A stretch of DNA of 64,000 nt from Pseudomonas sp. B21-048 (GTDB lineage Bacteria > Pseudomonadota > Gammaproteobacteria > Pseudomonadales > Pseudomonadaceae). Shown in pieces: positions 8,734-16,895 of the stretch (positions are counted from its first letter, which is position 1; each line of letters opens with the position of its first letter). The stretch covers positions 496,001-560,000 of the forward strand of contig NZ_CP087168.1 of assembly GCF_024748615.1 (NCBI RefSeq). Direction: 5' to 3'. The position numbers and the translations under genes were made by a program. The notes under the pieces were generated by a model that made no database searches, was not told the DNA's origin, and saw only the letters and a list, made by a program, of their open reading frames with translations.

Positions 8734-10536
8734 ATGACCGACTCCAGTCTCGCCGCAAGCCCATCGAGCTTGAAAATCTACTTCCGCCTGCTCGGCTATG
8801 TCCGGCCGTACATCAGTCTGTTCCTGATCAGCATTGTCGGTTTTCTGATTTTCGCTTCGACCCAGCCAATGCTCGGCTACATCCTCAAGTACTTCGTCGA
8901 CGGCCTGTCCAACCCCGAAGCGGTACTATTTCCAAGCGTGCCCTACTTGCGTGATCTGCAACTGCTGCAGGCGGTGCCCTTGCTGATCATCCTGATCGCC
9001 GCATGGCAGGGTCTGGGATCTTATCTGGGCAACTACTTCCTGGCCAAGGTTTCCCTCGGATTGGTTCACGATTTGCGTGTGCAGTTGTTCAATAACCTGC
9101 TGGTTTTGCCCAACCGCTACTTCGACAAGCATAACTCGGGTCATCTGATTTCACGCATCACCTTCAATGTGACCATGGTCACGGGGGCGGCAACAGATGC
9201 GATCAAGGTCGTAATCCGTGAAGGCATGACGGTGATTTTCCTGTTCGCCTCGCTGCTGTTCATGAATTGGCGCCTGACGCTGGTCATGGTTGCGATCCTG
9301 CCGTTAATCGCCCTGATGGTACGCACCGCCAGCAAAAAATTCCGCAAGCAGAGCAAGAAAATCCAGGCCGCCATGGGGGACGTGACCCACGTGGCTTCGG
9401 AAACCATTCAAGGCTATCGCGTGGTGCGCAGCTTCGGCGGCGAAGTCTACGAGCAGAAGCGCTTCCTTAACGCCAGCCAGGGCAATACCGACAAACAACT
9501 GCGCATGACCCGTACCGGCGCCATCTATACGCCGCTGCTGCAACTGGTGATCTACAGCGCCATGGCGGTGCTGATGTTTCTGGTGCTATTTCTGCGCGGT
9601 GATGCGTCTGCCGGTGACATGGTGGCCTATATCACTCTGGCGGGCCTGCTGCCCAAACCGATCCGTCAGTTGTCGGAAGTCAGTTCGACCATCCAGAAAG
9701 GTGTGGCGGGTGCCGAGAGCATCTTCGAACAGCTGGATGTCGAGCCCGAACTCGATACCGGCACCGTCGAGCGCGATGCTGTCAGCGGTCGGCTGGATGT
9801 GCGTCACTTGAGTTTCACCTATCCGGGCACCGAGCGTCAGGTACTCGATGACATCAGTTTCTCGGTAGAGCCGGGGCAAATGGTGGCATTGGTGGGGCGT
9901 TCGGGCAGTGGCAAGTCAACCCTGGCCAACCTGATTCCGCGCTTCTATCACCACGACAAGGGCGAAATCCTGATCGATGGCGTTGAAGTGGAGCAGTACA
10001 GACTGCTGAACCTGCGCAAGCACATTGCCCAGGTGACCCAGCATGTGACGTTGTTCAGCGACACGGTAGCCAACAACATTGCGTATGGCGATCTGGCTGG
10101 GGCACCCCGCGAAAACATCGAGAAAGCAGCAAGAGACGCCTACGCGATGGACTTCATTGCGCAGTTGCCCGAAGGCCTGGACACTCAGGTCGGCGAAAAC
10201 GGCGTGTTGCTGTCCGGCGGTCAGCGCCAGCGTCTGGCGATTGCCCGGGCCCTGCTGAAGAACGCGCCGTTGCTGATCCTCGACGAAGCCACTTCGGCCC
10301 TCGATACCGAGTCCGAGCGGCATATTCAGGCCGCGCTGGATCAAGTCATGAAAGGCCGGACCACCCTGGTGATTGCTCACCGACTGTCGACGATCGAGAA
10401 GGCTGACCTGATTCTGGTCATGGATCAGGGCCACATTGTCGAACGTGGCACCCATGCCGAGCTTCTGGCGCAGAACGGCTACTACGCCCGCCTGAATGCC
10501 ATGGGCCTTGATGCCCCGGCCGAAGACATCGCCTGA
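8734..10536 (+). CDS. msbA: Lipid A export ABC transporter MsbA
   Basis: This 600-residue half-transporter has six N-terminal membrane helices (about 25-320) and a C-terminal ATPase. The Walker A motif GRSGSGKST is at 388-396, the signature LSGGQ at 493-497, and Walker B with catalytic glutamate (LLILDEATSALD) has D517/E518. MsbA works as a homodimer that flips lipid A-core from the inner to the outer leaflet of the inner membrane, before Lpt transport. Length and motifs are normal. It is divergent from the ligase/kinase gene, so the 156 bases between them should hold promoters for both. A strong hairpin follows its stop. Confidence 0.95.
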   Translation: MTDSSLAASPSSLKIYFRLLGYVRPYISLFLISIVGFLIFASTQPMLGYILKYFVDGLSNPEAVLFPSVPYLRDLQLLQAVPLLIILIAAWQGLGSYLGNYFLAKVSLGLVHDLRVQLFNNLLVLPNRYFDKHNSGHLISRITFNVTMVTGAATDAIKVVIREGMTVIFLFASLLFMNWRLTLVMVAILPLIALMVRTASKKFRKQSKKIQAAMGDVTHVASETIQGYRVVRSFGGEVYEQKRFLNASQGNTDKQLRMTRTGAIYTPLLQLVIYSAMAVLMFLVLFLRGDASAGDMVAYITLAGLLPKPIRQLSEVSSTIQKGVAGAESIFEQLDVEPELDTGTVERDAVSGRLDVRHLSFTYPGTERQVLDDISFSVEPGQMVALVGRSGSGKSTLANLIPRFYHHDKGEILIDGVEVEQYRLLNLRKHIAQVTQHVTLFSDTVANNIAYGDLAGAPRENIEKAARDAYAMDFIAQLPEGLDTQVGENGVLLSGGQRQRLAIARALLKNAPLLILDEATSALDTESERHIQAALDQVMKGRTTLVIAHRLSTIEKADLILVMDQGHIVERGTHAELLAQNGYYARLNAMGLDAPAEDIA

Positions 10537-10543
10537 CCCCGAT

Positions 10544-10570
10544 GCGAGGGTGAGCCTGGCTCGCCCTCGC
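10544..10570 (+). terminator. Strong hairpin after msbA
   Basis: GCGAGGGTGAGC pairs with GCTCGCCCTCGC across a CTG loop (12 base pairs, one G-T). It starts eight bases after the msbA stop. No U-run follows, so it may be a transcript-stabilising or Rho-assisted end rather than a classical terminator. It separates msbA from hldE. Confidence 0.6.
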
Positions 10571-10739
10571 GTTCACCGGCGTGCAATGCGTACGGTGTTT
10601 GAATCAGGGCCTCACGAATTTCTTGATCAATAAATGAGCAAAAACGCCAGCTGATTCATCCCGTTGCAGCCGTCACGCAAGCCAGCGCCAACCCTGTGTT
10701 AATATCGCGCCCCTGTTCATTTTGTATGTGGGTTGCTCC

Positions 10740-12161
10740 ATGAAGTTGTCCATGCCGCGATTCGATCAAGCCCCTGTCTTGGTGGTCGGCGATGTCATGC
10801 TCGACCGTTACTGGCATGGTGGTACCTCACGGATTTCCCCTGAGGCGCCGGTACCGGTAGTCAAAGTCGAGCACATCGAGGACCGCCCGGGCGGTGCCGC
10901 CAACGTTGCCCTGAACATTGCCGCGCTTGGTGCGCCAGCCTCGCTGGTTGGCGTCACCGGCGACGATGAGGCAGCCGATAGCCTGGTCAATAGCCTCAAG
11001 GGCGCCGGCGTGCGGGCGTTGTTCCAGCGCATCGCGCACCAGCCGACCATCGTCAAGTTGCGAGTGATGAGCCGTCACCAGCAATTGCTGCGTATCGACT
11101 TTGAAGAACCTTTCTCCACCGACGCCCTGGCGCTGGGTGAGCAGGTCGACGAGTTGCTCGAAGGCATCAAGGTGCTGGTGCTGTCCGACTACGGCAAAGG
11201 CGCGCTGAAAAACCATCAGGTGCTGATCCAGGCCGCCCGTGCCCGTGGCATTCCGGTGCTGGCCGATCCCAAGGGCAAGGATTTCTCGATCTACCGTGGC
11301 GCGAGCCTGATCACGCCGAACCTCAGCGAATTCGAAACCATCGTCGGCGGTTGCGCCGATGAGCACGAACTGGTGAGCAAGGGCGCGCAGTTGATGCACG
11401 ACCTCGACCTCGGAGCGTTGCTGGTGACCCGTGGCGAGCACGGCATGACGTTGCTGCGTCCGGATCATCCCGCACTGCACCTGCCGGCCCGTGCCCGTGA
11501 AGTGTTCGATGTGACCGGCGCCGGTGACACGGTGATTTCTACCTTGGCGGCGGCGATCGCCGCAGGCGAAGAACTGCCCCACGCGGTGGCCCTGGCCAAT
11601 CTGGCGGCGGGCATCGTCGTTGGCAAACTCGGTACGGCGGCCATCAGTGCCCCGGAATTGCGTCGTGCTATCCAGCGCGAAGAAGGTTCCGAGCGTGGTG
11701 TGTTGGGGCTGGAACAGCTGTTGTTGGCGGTCGACGACGCGCGTGCGCACAACGAGAAGATCGTCTTCACCAATGGCTGCTTCGACATCCTGCATGCTGG
11801 CCACGTGACCTACCTTGAACAGGCGCGTGCCCAAGGCGATCGTCTGATCGTGGCGGTCAATGACGATGCGTCGGTGAGCCGCTTGAAAGGGCCGGGTCGT
11901 CCGATCAACAGCGTCGATCGTCGCATGGCCGTACTGGCTGGTCTGGGTGCAGTGGATTGGGTGATCAGCTTCCCTGAAGGCACACCGGAAAACCTGTTGC
12001 GCGAGGTCAAGCCGGACGTACTGGTCAAGGGCGGCGATTATGGGATCGATCAGGTGGTCGGTGCAGACATCGTCACGGCTTATGGCGGGACGGTGAAAGT
12101 GTTGGGGCTGGTGGAAAACAGCTCGACCACGGCGATTGTCGAGAAAATCCGCAATCACTGA
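10740..12161 (+). CDS. hldE: Bifunctional heptose kinase/adenylyltransferase HldE
   Basis: This 473-residue enzyme has two domains. The N-terminal PfkB-type kinase (about 1-320) phosphorylates D-glycero-D-manno-heptose 7-phosphate at C1; the signature DVTGAGDTV holds its catalytic base. The C-terminal nucleotidyltransferase (about 340-473) transfers AMP and shows FTNGCFDILHAGHVTYLEQA with the HxGH motif. The product feeds inner-core heptose synthesis. The frame extends upstream to a TTG at 10722, but the ATG at 10740 gives the standard N-terminus (MKLSMPRFDQAPVLVVGDVM). The roughly 200 bases before it, after the msbA hairpin, should contain its promoter; I could not identify one with confidence. 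A REP-type doublet follows the gene. Confidence 0.95.
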   Translation: MKLSMPRFDQAPVLVVGDVMLDRYWHGGTSRISPEAPVPVVKVEHIEDRPGGAANVALNIAALGAPASLVGVTGDDEAADSLVNSLKGAGVRALFQRIAHQPTIVKLRVMSRHQQLLRIDFEEPFSTDALALGEQVDELLEGIKVLVLSDYGKGALKNHQVLIQAARARGIPVLADPKGKDFSIYRGASLITPNLSEFETIVGGCADEHELVSKGAQLMHDLDLGALLVTRGEHGMTLLRPDHPALHLPARAREVFDVTGAGDTVISTLAAAIAAGEELPHAVALANLAAGIVVGKLGTAAISAPELRRAIQREEGSERGVLGLEQLLLAVDDARAHNEKIVFTNGCFDILHAGHVTYLEQARAQGDRLIVAVNDDASVSRLKGPGRPINSVDRRMAVLAGLGAVDWVISFPEGTPENLLREVKPDVLVKGGDYGIDQVVGADIVTAYGGTVKVLGLVENSSTTAIVEKIRNH

Positions 12162-12174
12162 AACGGCGCGGTCA

Positions 12175-12308
12175 CTGTGGCGAGGGAGCTTGCTCCCGCT
12201 GGGTCGCGAAGCGGCCCCAAAGCCATAGACCGCAGTTTTTCAGACTGATCGCGCGCGAGTTTTACGACTGCTGCGCAGCCGAACGGGAGCAAGCTCCCTC
12301 GCCACAGG
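12175..12308. repeat. REP doublet (REPIN-like), copy 1
   Basis: Two inverted copies of a palindromic unit flank about 80 bases. The left unit contains TGTGGCGAGGGAGCTTGCTC, and its reverse complement ends the element. Each arm also folds on itself (GGGAGC TT GCTCCC). The same unit recurs at 15386-15536 and 46563-46708 in this window. It lies between the hldE 3' end and the 3' end of an opposing gene, so it may also end both transcripts. Confidence 0.85.
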
Positions 12309-12313
12309 TTTCC

Positions 12314-13279
12314 TTATCGTGCGGCCTTGCGCGGCACGATTCTTTTCAGCAGTTGCTTTGCTTTTCCGTGCAGGCGGGCCAAACCGGAATCCTTCCCGGG
12401 CGGGCTCAACCCCTGTTGCCGCACCCAATCCTTCCAGCGAATCCGCTCATCCTTCACCAGCCAGCCTTCCTGCCGGGCAAAACTCTCCGCCAGATACAAC
12501 CCGCGGGTGCTCGCCGGATACAGCTGATCCTTTTTCAAGGTATACAGCTCGGCCATTGGCTGGCCATCCTGCAGTGGCATCAAGTACAAATCGGGACGTT
12601 TACGATCGAGCCGGGCCACCAGTTGATCGCCTTCCAATCGTTCATCAACATGAAACAGGCTCAGGGATTTGGCTTCCTTGGGCACCTCCAGTCGCAAGTC
12701 GTAGATCAGTTGCAGCGACGCCGTCGGCAAATGCACATACGCCTGCGGACGCTCGATCAGCGGCATGTTGGCACAGCGCACCGGCCGCGCCGAGCCGGAC
12801 AACGGCGTCAGGCGAAACGGCAGGGCTTCGCGGTAATGCAAGGCGGCCGAGTAGGGCGATGGCAGCCACGTGTCGTTGAAGCGCCCACTGAGCCAGCCTT
12901 CCGGGGTTTCCAGCAGGCATTCTTCGGCAATTTCCTGGGTCGCCGTGTGCAACGGCAGGTTCAGTTCATGGGCCGGCACATAACCCGAGATCAGCTTGAG
13001 GACCACATCGCCGCGGTCCTGCCGACGCTGACGCACCAACACCCAGTAATCGCGATTCTGCCAATGCAGGGTCAGGCGCACTGAAACCCCAAGATTCGCC
13101 AGCTCCAGGGCAAACCGCTCACTGTCGGCCACCGTCACCGGGCGGCGACGCTGCAAAGTCTGGGAGAAATTCAATGGCATCCCGACGCTCTGGTAACTCA
13201 GGCCTTCGGGAGTCGCTTCGACGAATAACGGGAGGGTCTTGAAGTTGCTCGGGTTCTTTCTAATCAGCGTACGCGGCAT
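12314..13279 (-). CDS. Conserved Pseudomonas protein of unknown function (321 residues)
   Basis: I do not recognise a functional domain. The protein is soluble, has no signal peptide and is rich in Arg and Leu, with a basic C-terminal tail (KAKQLLKRIVPRKAAR). Repeated stretches such as LTLHWQNRDYWVLVRQRRQ and LKLISGYVPAHELNLPLHTA suggest a mixed alpha/beta fold. Homologues, as I recall, are common in Pseudomonas next to the same aldo/keto reductase and are sometimes labelled a metal ABC transporter ATPase. No Walker A, signature or Walker B motif is present, so that label is unsupported. It is the last gene of a reverse operon with the reductase and oxidoreductase, only 32 bases downstream. 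Confidence 0.75.
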   Translation of the reverse strand: MPRTLIRKNPSNFKTLPLFVEATPEGLSYQSVGMPLNFSQTLQRRRPVTVADSERFALELANLGVSVRLTLHWQNRDYWVLVRQRRQDRGDVVLKLISGYVPAHELNLPLHTATQEIAEECLLETPEGWLSGRFNDTWLPSPYSAALHYREALPFRLTPLSGSARPVRCANMPLIERPQAYVHLPTASLQLIYDLRLEVPKEAKSLSLFHVDERLEGDQLVARLDRKRPDLYLMPLQDGQPMAELYTLKKDQLYPASTRGLYLAESFARQEGWLVKDERIRWKDWVRQQGLSPPGKDSGLARLHGKAKQLLKRIVPRKAAR

Positions 13280-13311
13280 GTCGGCTCCTGCTTAAGGCCG
13301 CGTGGGCGGCA

Positions 13312-14124
13312 TCAATGGCTGCGAAGGACCTGGGCAGCGGTCGCGACGTTGTGGGCGAGGTGCAGCGGATTGATGGTCCCGACAATAGCACTGGCCACAC
13401 CCGGGTGTTCAAACAACAACTCGAAGCTGGCGCGCACCGGGTCCACGCCGGGGCTCAGGCAGACATGACCACTGGCCAAGGCTTTTTTGACCAGGATCGC
13501 TTTGCCGTGAGCAGCAGCATAGTCAATGACTGGCTTCTCGTTCTGTTCGTTCAGATTGTAGGTGACCATCGCGCAATCACCTTGTTCCAGAGCCTTCAAG
13601 CCGCCTTCGACGGTTTTGCCGGAAAAACCGAAACCGCGAATCTTGCCTTCGCGCTTGAGCTCGGCAAGGGTGACATAGACCTCGCTGTCATTGAGGATCG
13701 CCAGGTCATTGCCGTCGGAATGCACCAACACCAGATCGATAACATCCGTTTCCAGACGTTGCAGGCTGCGCTCCACCGACAGGCGAGTATGGGCAGCGCT
13801 GAAATCATGACGCGACTGGCCGTCGGCAAACTCTTCGCCAACCTTGCTGACGATCACCCAGTCCTGACGTTGACCCCGCAGCAACGGGCCAAGACGTTCT
13901 TCGCTACGGCCATAGGCTGGTGCGGTGTCGATCAGGTTGATGCCCAGGTCGCGCGCGAGTTTGAGCAGCATGCGTGCTTCGTCATCGCCGGGAATCTTGA
14001 AGCCGTTGGGGTATTTCACCCCTTGATCGCGACCGAGTTTTACCGTGCCCAGGCCTAGTGGCGAAACCAGCAGGCCGGTGCTGCCCAAAGGGCGATGCAG
14101 GTCGTGCAGGGTCGGTTGGCTCAT
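13312..14124 (-). CDS. Aldo/keto reductase family oxidoreductase
   Basis: This 270-residue protein shows a TIM-barrel aldo/keto reductase pattern: LGLGTVKLGRD near the start, then NLIDTAPAYGRSEERLG with the catalytic Asp and Tyr (D-x4-Y), VIVSKVGEE with the catalytic lysine, and DLVLVHSDG for the histidine position. It probably uses NADPH to reduce a carbonyl; the substrate is unknown. The frame is open 249 bases further upstream, but the ATG at 14124 overlaps the stop of the FAD oxidoreductase gene (ATGA), which decides the start. It forms a coupled reverse operon with that gene and with the unknown protein downstream. Confidence 0.88.
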   Translation of the reverse strand: MSQPTLHDLHRPLGSTGLLVSPLGLGTVKLGRDQGVKYPNGFKIPGDDEARMLLKLARDLGINLIDTAPAYGRSEERLGPLLRGQRQDWVIVSKVGEEFADGQSRHDFSAAHTRLSVERSLQRLETDVIDLVLVHSDGNDLAILNDSEVYVTLAELKREGKIRGFGFSGKTVEGGLKALEQGDCAMVTYNLNEQNEKPVIDYAAAHGKAILVKKALASGHVCLSPGVDPVRASFELLFEHPGVASAIVGTINPLHLAHNVATAAQVLRSH

Positions 14125-15296
14125 GGCAGCAGTTGCTCCCAGGCAGGGACACCTATCGGTGGTTTTGGCAATTGCGGCAACGGCGCGGGATGGCTCGGCT
14201 GAATGCCGTCGCGTTGCAGAGAGGCGAAGACACGATCGGCGAAGTCCGGCGCGAGGGCCAGTTTGGTCGGCCAACCTGCCAGCAGGCGACCCTGCTCGGC
14301 GATGAAGGCGTTGTCCGGGCGGGTCAGGCCCGATTGCAGGGGTTCGGCGCGGTCGACCCGCAAAGTCGCCCACTGCGCGCTGCTCAGGTCAATCCATGGC
14401 AGCAGATTGCCGAGTTCTTTTTGCGCGACGGCGATCTGTGCTGCCGGATCGCGGGCCACGCCTTCGGCTTCGGCGATGTCGCCACCCAGGTACCAGACCC
14501 ACTGGCCATCGGTGGCAGGGTGAGTCGTTACGGTGACGCGCGGCTTCGGCCCGCCACCCAGGCAATGGGCGTACAGCGGTTTGATGCCTGGACCTTTGAC
14601 CATGATCATGTGCACGGGTCGGCGCTGCATGGCGGGCTGGCTCAGGCCCAGTGCCGTGAGCAGGTCGGCGGTGCCGGCACCGGCGCTGAGGACGATGCGC
14701 TGGGCGCGAATCTCGCGTTCGTCGACGTTCAAACCGACCAGTTCGCCATTTTCCAGCAGCGGTTCGATGTGCTGACCGGCCAGAAGACTGTCACCGGCCA
14801 GATCAGCCAAGCGCTGGATGACGCTCGGCACGTCGACTACCAGTTCCGCCAGGCGATAGACCTTGCCCTTGAAACGTTTGTCTTGCAGGGCCGGCGGCAG
14901 TTGCTCGCCTTTGACTTGGTCGACACGCCCGCGCACGGCCTTGCTGGCGAAAAAACTGGTGAGATTGCCGGCGAGGGTGCCGGGGGACCACAGGTAGTGG
15001 GCATCAGACAGCACACGTACGCCCGACAGGTCCACCTCGCCATCGCCGGCCAGGGCTTCACGCCAGCGACGCGGCATATCGGCGATGGCTTCGGAGGCAC
15101 CGGTCAGGGCACCGTGCAGCGCGTACTTGGCGCCGCCGTGGATGATGCCTTGGGACTTCAGGCTCTGCCCGCCGCCGAGGCTGGCGCTTTCCACCAGCAC
15201 AGTCGAAAAGCCCTGGCGGCGTAAGCGTGCATTCAGCCAGAGGCCGGCGACACCAGCGCCGACAATCAGAATGTCGGTGGAAATAACAGATGGCAT
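14121..15296 (-). CDS. FAD-dependent oxidoreductase (DAO family)
   Basis: This 391-residue protein begins with the dinucleotide-binding fold DILIVGAGVAGLWLNARLRR (G-x-G-x-x-G, about residues 7-26), then VLVESASLGGGQS. The C-terminal half has the pattern of glycine/D-amino-acid oxidases (GQWVWYLGGDIAE, FIAEQGRLLAGWPTKLALAP). It should bind FAD non-covalently and oxidise an amine or hydroxy acid; the substrate is unknown. It is the first gene of a reverse three-gene unit with the aldo/keto reductase (4-base overlap) and the 321-residue unknown protein. A REP-type doublet lies upstream, between it and the SMR gene, so it probably has its own promoter in 15297-15385. Confidence 0.85.
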   Translation of the reverse strand: MPSVISTDILIVGAGVAGLWLNARLRRQGFSTVLVESASLGGGQSLKSQGIIHGGAKYALHGALTGASEAIADMPRRWREALAGDGEVDLSGVRVLSDAHYLWSPGTLAGNLTSFFASKAVRGRVDQVKGEQLPPALQDKRFKGKVYRLAELVVDVPSVIQRLADLAGDSLLAGQHIEPLLENGELVGLNVDEREIRAQRIVLSAGAGTADLLTALGLSQPAMQRRPVHMIMVKGPGIKPLYAHCLGGGPKPRVTVTTHPATDGQWVWYLGGDIAEAEGVARDPAAQIAVAQKELGNLLPWIDLSSAQWATLRVDRAEPLQSGLTRPDNAFIAEQGRLLAGWPTKLALAPDFADRVFASLQRDGIQPSHPAPLPQLPKPPIGVPAWEQLLP

Positions 15297-15385
15297 GCAG
15301 CGACCTCAGTGTTCAAGACGAGGGCGCAGTATACAGACTCGATGCAGAGGGGATTTGTTGGTGATCAATAGAGAGGATGCAAAAC

Positions 15386-15536
15386 CTGTGGCGAGGGAGC
15401 CTACTCCCGCTCGGCTGCAAAGCAGTCGTAAATCCGGCTGTCTCGGTGTGTCAGATGAATCCCGGGTTCAGGTTTTGGGGCTGCTGCGCAGTCCAGCGGG
15501 ACGGTGCGGCGTTCCGACAAGCTCCCTCGCCACAAA
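15386..15536. repeat. REP doublet (REPIN-like), copy 2
   Basis: The left unit reads CTGTGGCGAGGGAGC with a diverged palindrome (CTACTCCCGC), and the right unit is AAGCTCCCTCGCCACA. It belongs to the same family as copies 1 and 3. The central region (GGCTGCAAAGCAGTC and CTGCTGCGCAGTCC) differs. It lies just after the 3' end of the SMR gene and upstream of the FAD oxidoreductase. Confidence 0.8.
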
Positions 15537-15545
15537 GGTTGGGCT

Positions 15546-15878
15546 TTAGTGCCCGCCAGTCTTGGAGAACAGCTGAATAACCACAACACCCAGCACAATC
15601 AACGCCATCCCCAGCATCGCCGGCACATCCAGCTTCTGCCCGTAGATAAACAGCGCCGCGACGCTGACCATTACGATGCCCATGCCGGCCCACACCGCGT
15701 AGGCCACGCCTACCGGAACGCTGCGCACCACCAGGGTCAGCATCCCGAACGCAATACCGTAACCAACGATAACCAGCAGCAACGGCAATGGCGTGCTGAA
15801 ACCCTTGACCGCTTTCATCGAAACGGTAGCGATCACTTCGGCGCAGATGGCGATAGCCAGGTAGTAGTAAGCGGTCAT
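15546..15878 (-). CDS. Small multidrug resistance (SMR/EmrE-type) transporter
   Basis: This 110-residue protein has four membrane helices. The family-defining glutamate lies in helix 1 (AIAICAEVIATVSMKA, E14), and helix 3 has PVGVAYAVWAGMGIV, the conserved segment that includes the dimer GG7-type region. It works as an antiparallel dimer that exchanges protons for cationic drugs such as quaternary ammonium compounds, or for guanidinium in the Gdx subgroup. I cannot decide the subgroup from sequence alone. It is divergent from a LysR regulator, which is the natural candidate to control it. Confidence 0.92.
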   Translation of the reverse strand: MTAYYYLAIAICAEVIATVSMKAVKGFSTPLPLLLVIVGYGIAFGMLTLVVRSVPVGVAYAVWAGMGIVMVSVAALFIYGQKLDVPAMLGMALIVLGVVVIQLFSKTGGH

Positions 15879-15941
15879 GGGTCAATCCTCGTGTGAAAGT
15901 GTTGCTTTCTGAGGTCGGCATTCTAGAGATCCGTCAGATGC

Positions 15942-15956
15942 GGTAAAGTCATTACC
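15942..15956. promoter_or_regulatory. Candidate LysR operator between SMR and LysR genes
   Basis: The interrupted palindrome GGTAA-agtca-TTACC lies 27 bases before the LysR start and 64 bases before the SMR start. LysR-type regulators bind partly palindromic sites of about 15 bases in such divergent regions. The assignment rests on symmetry and position only. Confidence 0.4.
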
Positions 15957-15982
15957 TATCTGTTATGAAGATGGGTTGAGCC

Positions 15983-16873
15983 ATGAATATGCAATGGAAT
16001 CTGGAACAGCTGCGCTTGTTTGTCAGCGTCGCGGAACAGCGTTCGTTTTCCGCGGTGGCGCGGGATCAGCGCAAGGCGCAGTCGGCGGTCAGCAGTTCGA
16101 TTGCGCTGCTGGAAGAAGATTTGGGCGTCAGCCTGTTCGACCGCAGCAGTGGTCGTCAGCCAAAACTTACCGAGGCCGGCACCGCCCTGCTTGAAGAGGC
16201 GCGGGAAGTACTGCGTCAATGTGAACGCCTCAATGGCCGGGCATTGGCGATGATGCGCGGTCAGGAAGCGACTCTGCGTGTGGCTCAGGACGAAGCGATG
16301 CCCTATCAAGCAGTGGTTGAAAGCTTCGAGGCCCTGGCCGAACAGTTTCCCAGCCTCGAAGTGCAGCTGACCAGTGCCGCCCAAGGCGATGTCGCGCGCA
16401 AACTGGTGGAGCGCCGGGCTGACCTGGGCTTGCTGTTTTATCACGACCAGATTCCCGAAGCGCTCGAACGGCGGGTGCTGGGCAGCGTGGAAATGGTCAC
16501 CGTGTGCGGCGTGGGGCATCCCTTGGCGAAGCAGGCGCAAGTCGATTGCCAGCAATTGGCGCAGCATCGGCAGTTGCTGATGTCGACGCAGTCCAGTGTC
16601 TATCCCGGCAGTGAGCCGGCCAGCCCGCAGGTCTGGCGCGCCGACAGTTTCTACGTGATGGCTGAATGGGTGATGCGTGGCCTGGGCTGGGCCTGGTTGC
16701 CACGACATGTGGTGCAGTACCCGACGTATCAGAATCTGATGGTCGAACTGGCCAGCGAATGGACGCCGCCGGCATTGATTGTCGAACTGGTCTGGCGCCG
16801 TGACGAGCCTCTCGGCCCGGCGGCCCGTTGGCTGGCGGAACGTTTTGCCGTGCACTTGCAGGCGATTGGCTAA
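15983..16873 (+). CDS. LysR family transcriptional regulator
   Basis: This 296-residue protein has an N-terminal winged helix-turn-helix (LRLFVSVAEQRSFSAVARDQ, then SAVSSSIALLEEDLGVSLFD, about residues 10-55) and a C-terminal periplasmic-binding-like effector domain. Two starts are possible, ATG at 15983 or the second ATG six bases on. It is transcribed away from the SMR gene across 104 bases containing a 15-base dyad. It probably regulates the SMR exporter and itself; the inducer is unknown. Its stop is 23 bases before waaA, close enough for read-through. Confidence 0.9.
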   Translation: MNMQWNLEQLRLFVSVAEQRSFSAVARDQRKAQSAVSSSIALLEEDLGVSLFDRSSGRQPKLTEAGTALLEEAREVLRQCERLNGRALAMMRGQEATLRVAQDEAMPYQAVVESFEALAEQFPSLEVQLTSAAQGDVARKLVERRADLGLLFYHDQIPEALERRVLGSVEMVTVCGVGHPLAKQAQVDCQQLAQHRQLLMSTQSSVYPGSEPASPQVWRADSFYVMAEWVMRGLGWAWLPRHVVQYPTYQNLMVELASEWTPPALIVELVWRRDEPLGPAARWLAERFAVHLQAIG

Positions 16874-16895
16874 AAAACCGATAAACTCCGCCGCC

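Noticed and set aside
10827..12158. 443-residue reverse-strand open frame opposite hldE
   Set aside because: Shadow of hldE; no motif.
12314..13279. Label 'metal ABC transporter ATPase' sometimes attached to this family
   Set aside because: No Walker A, signature or Walker B sequence is present.
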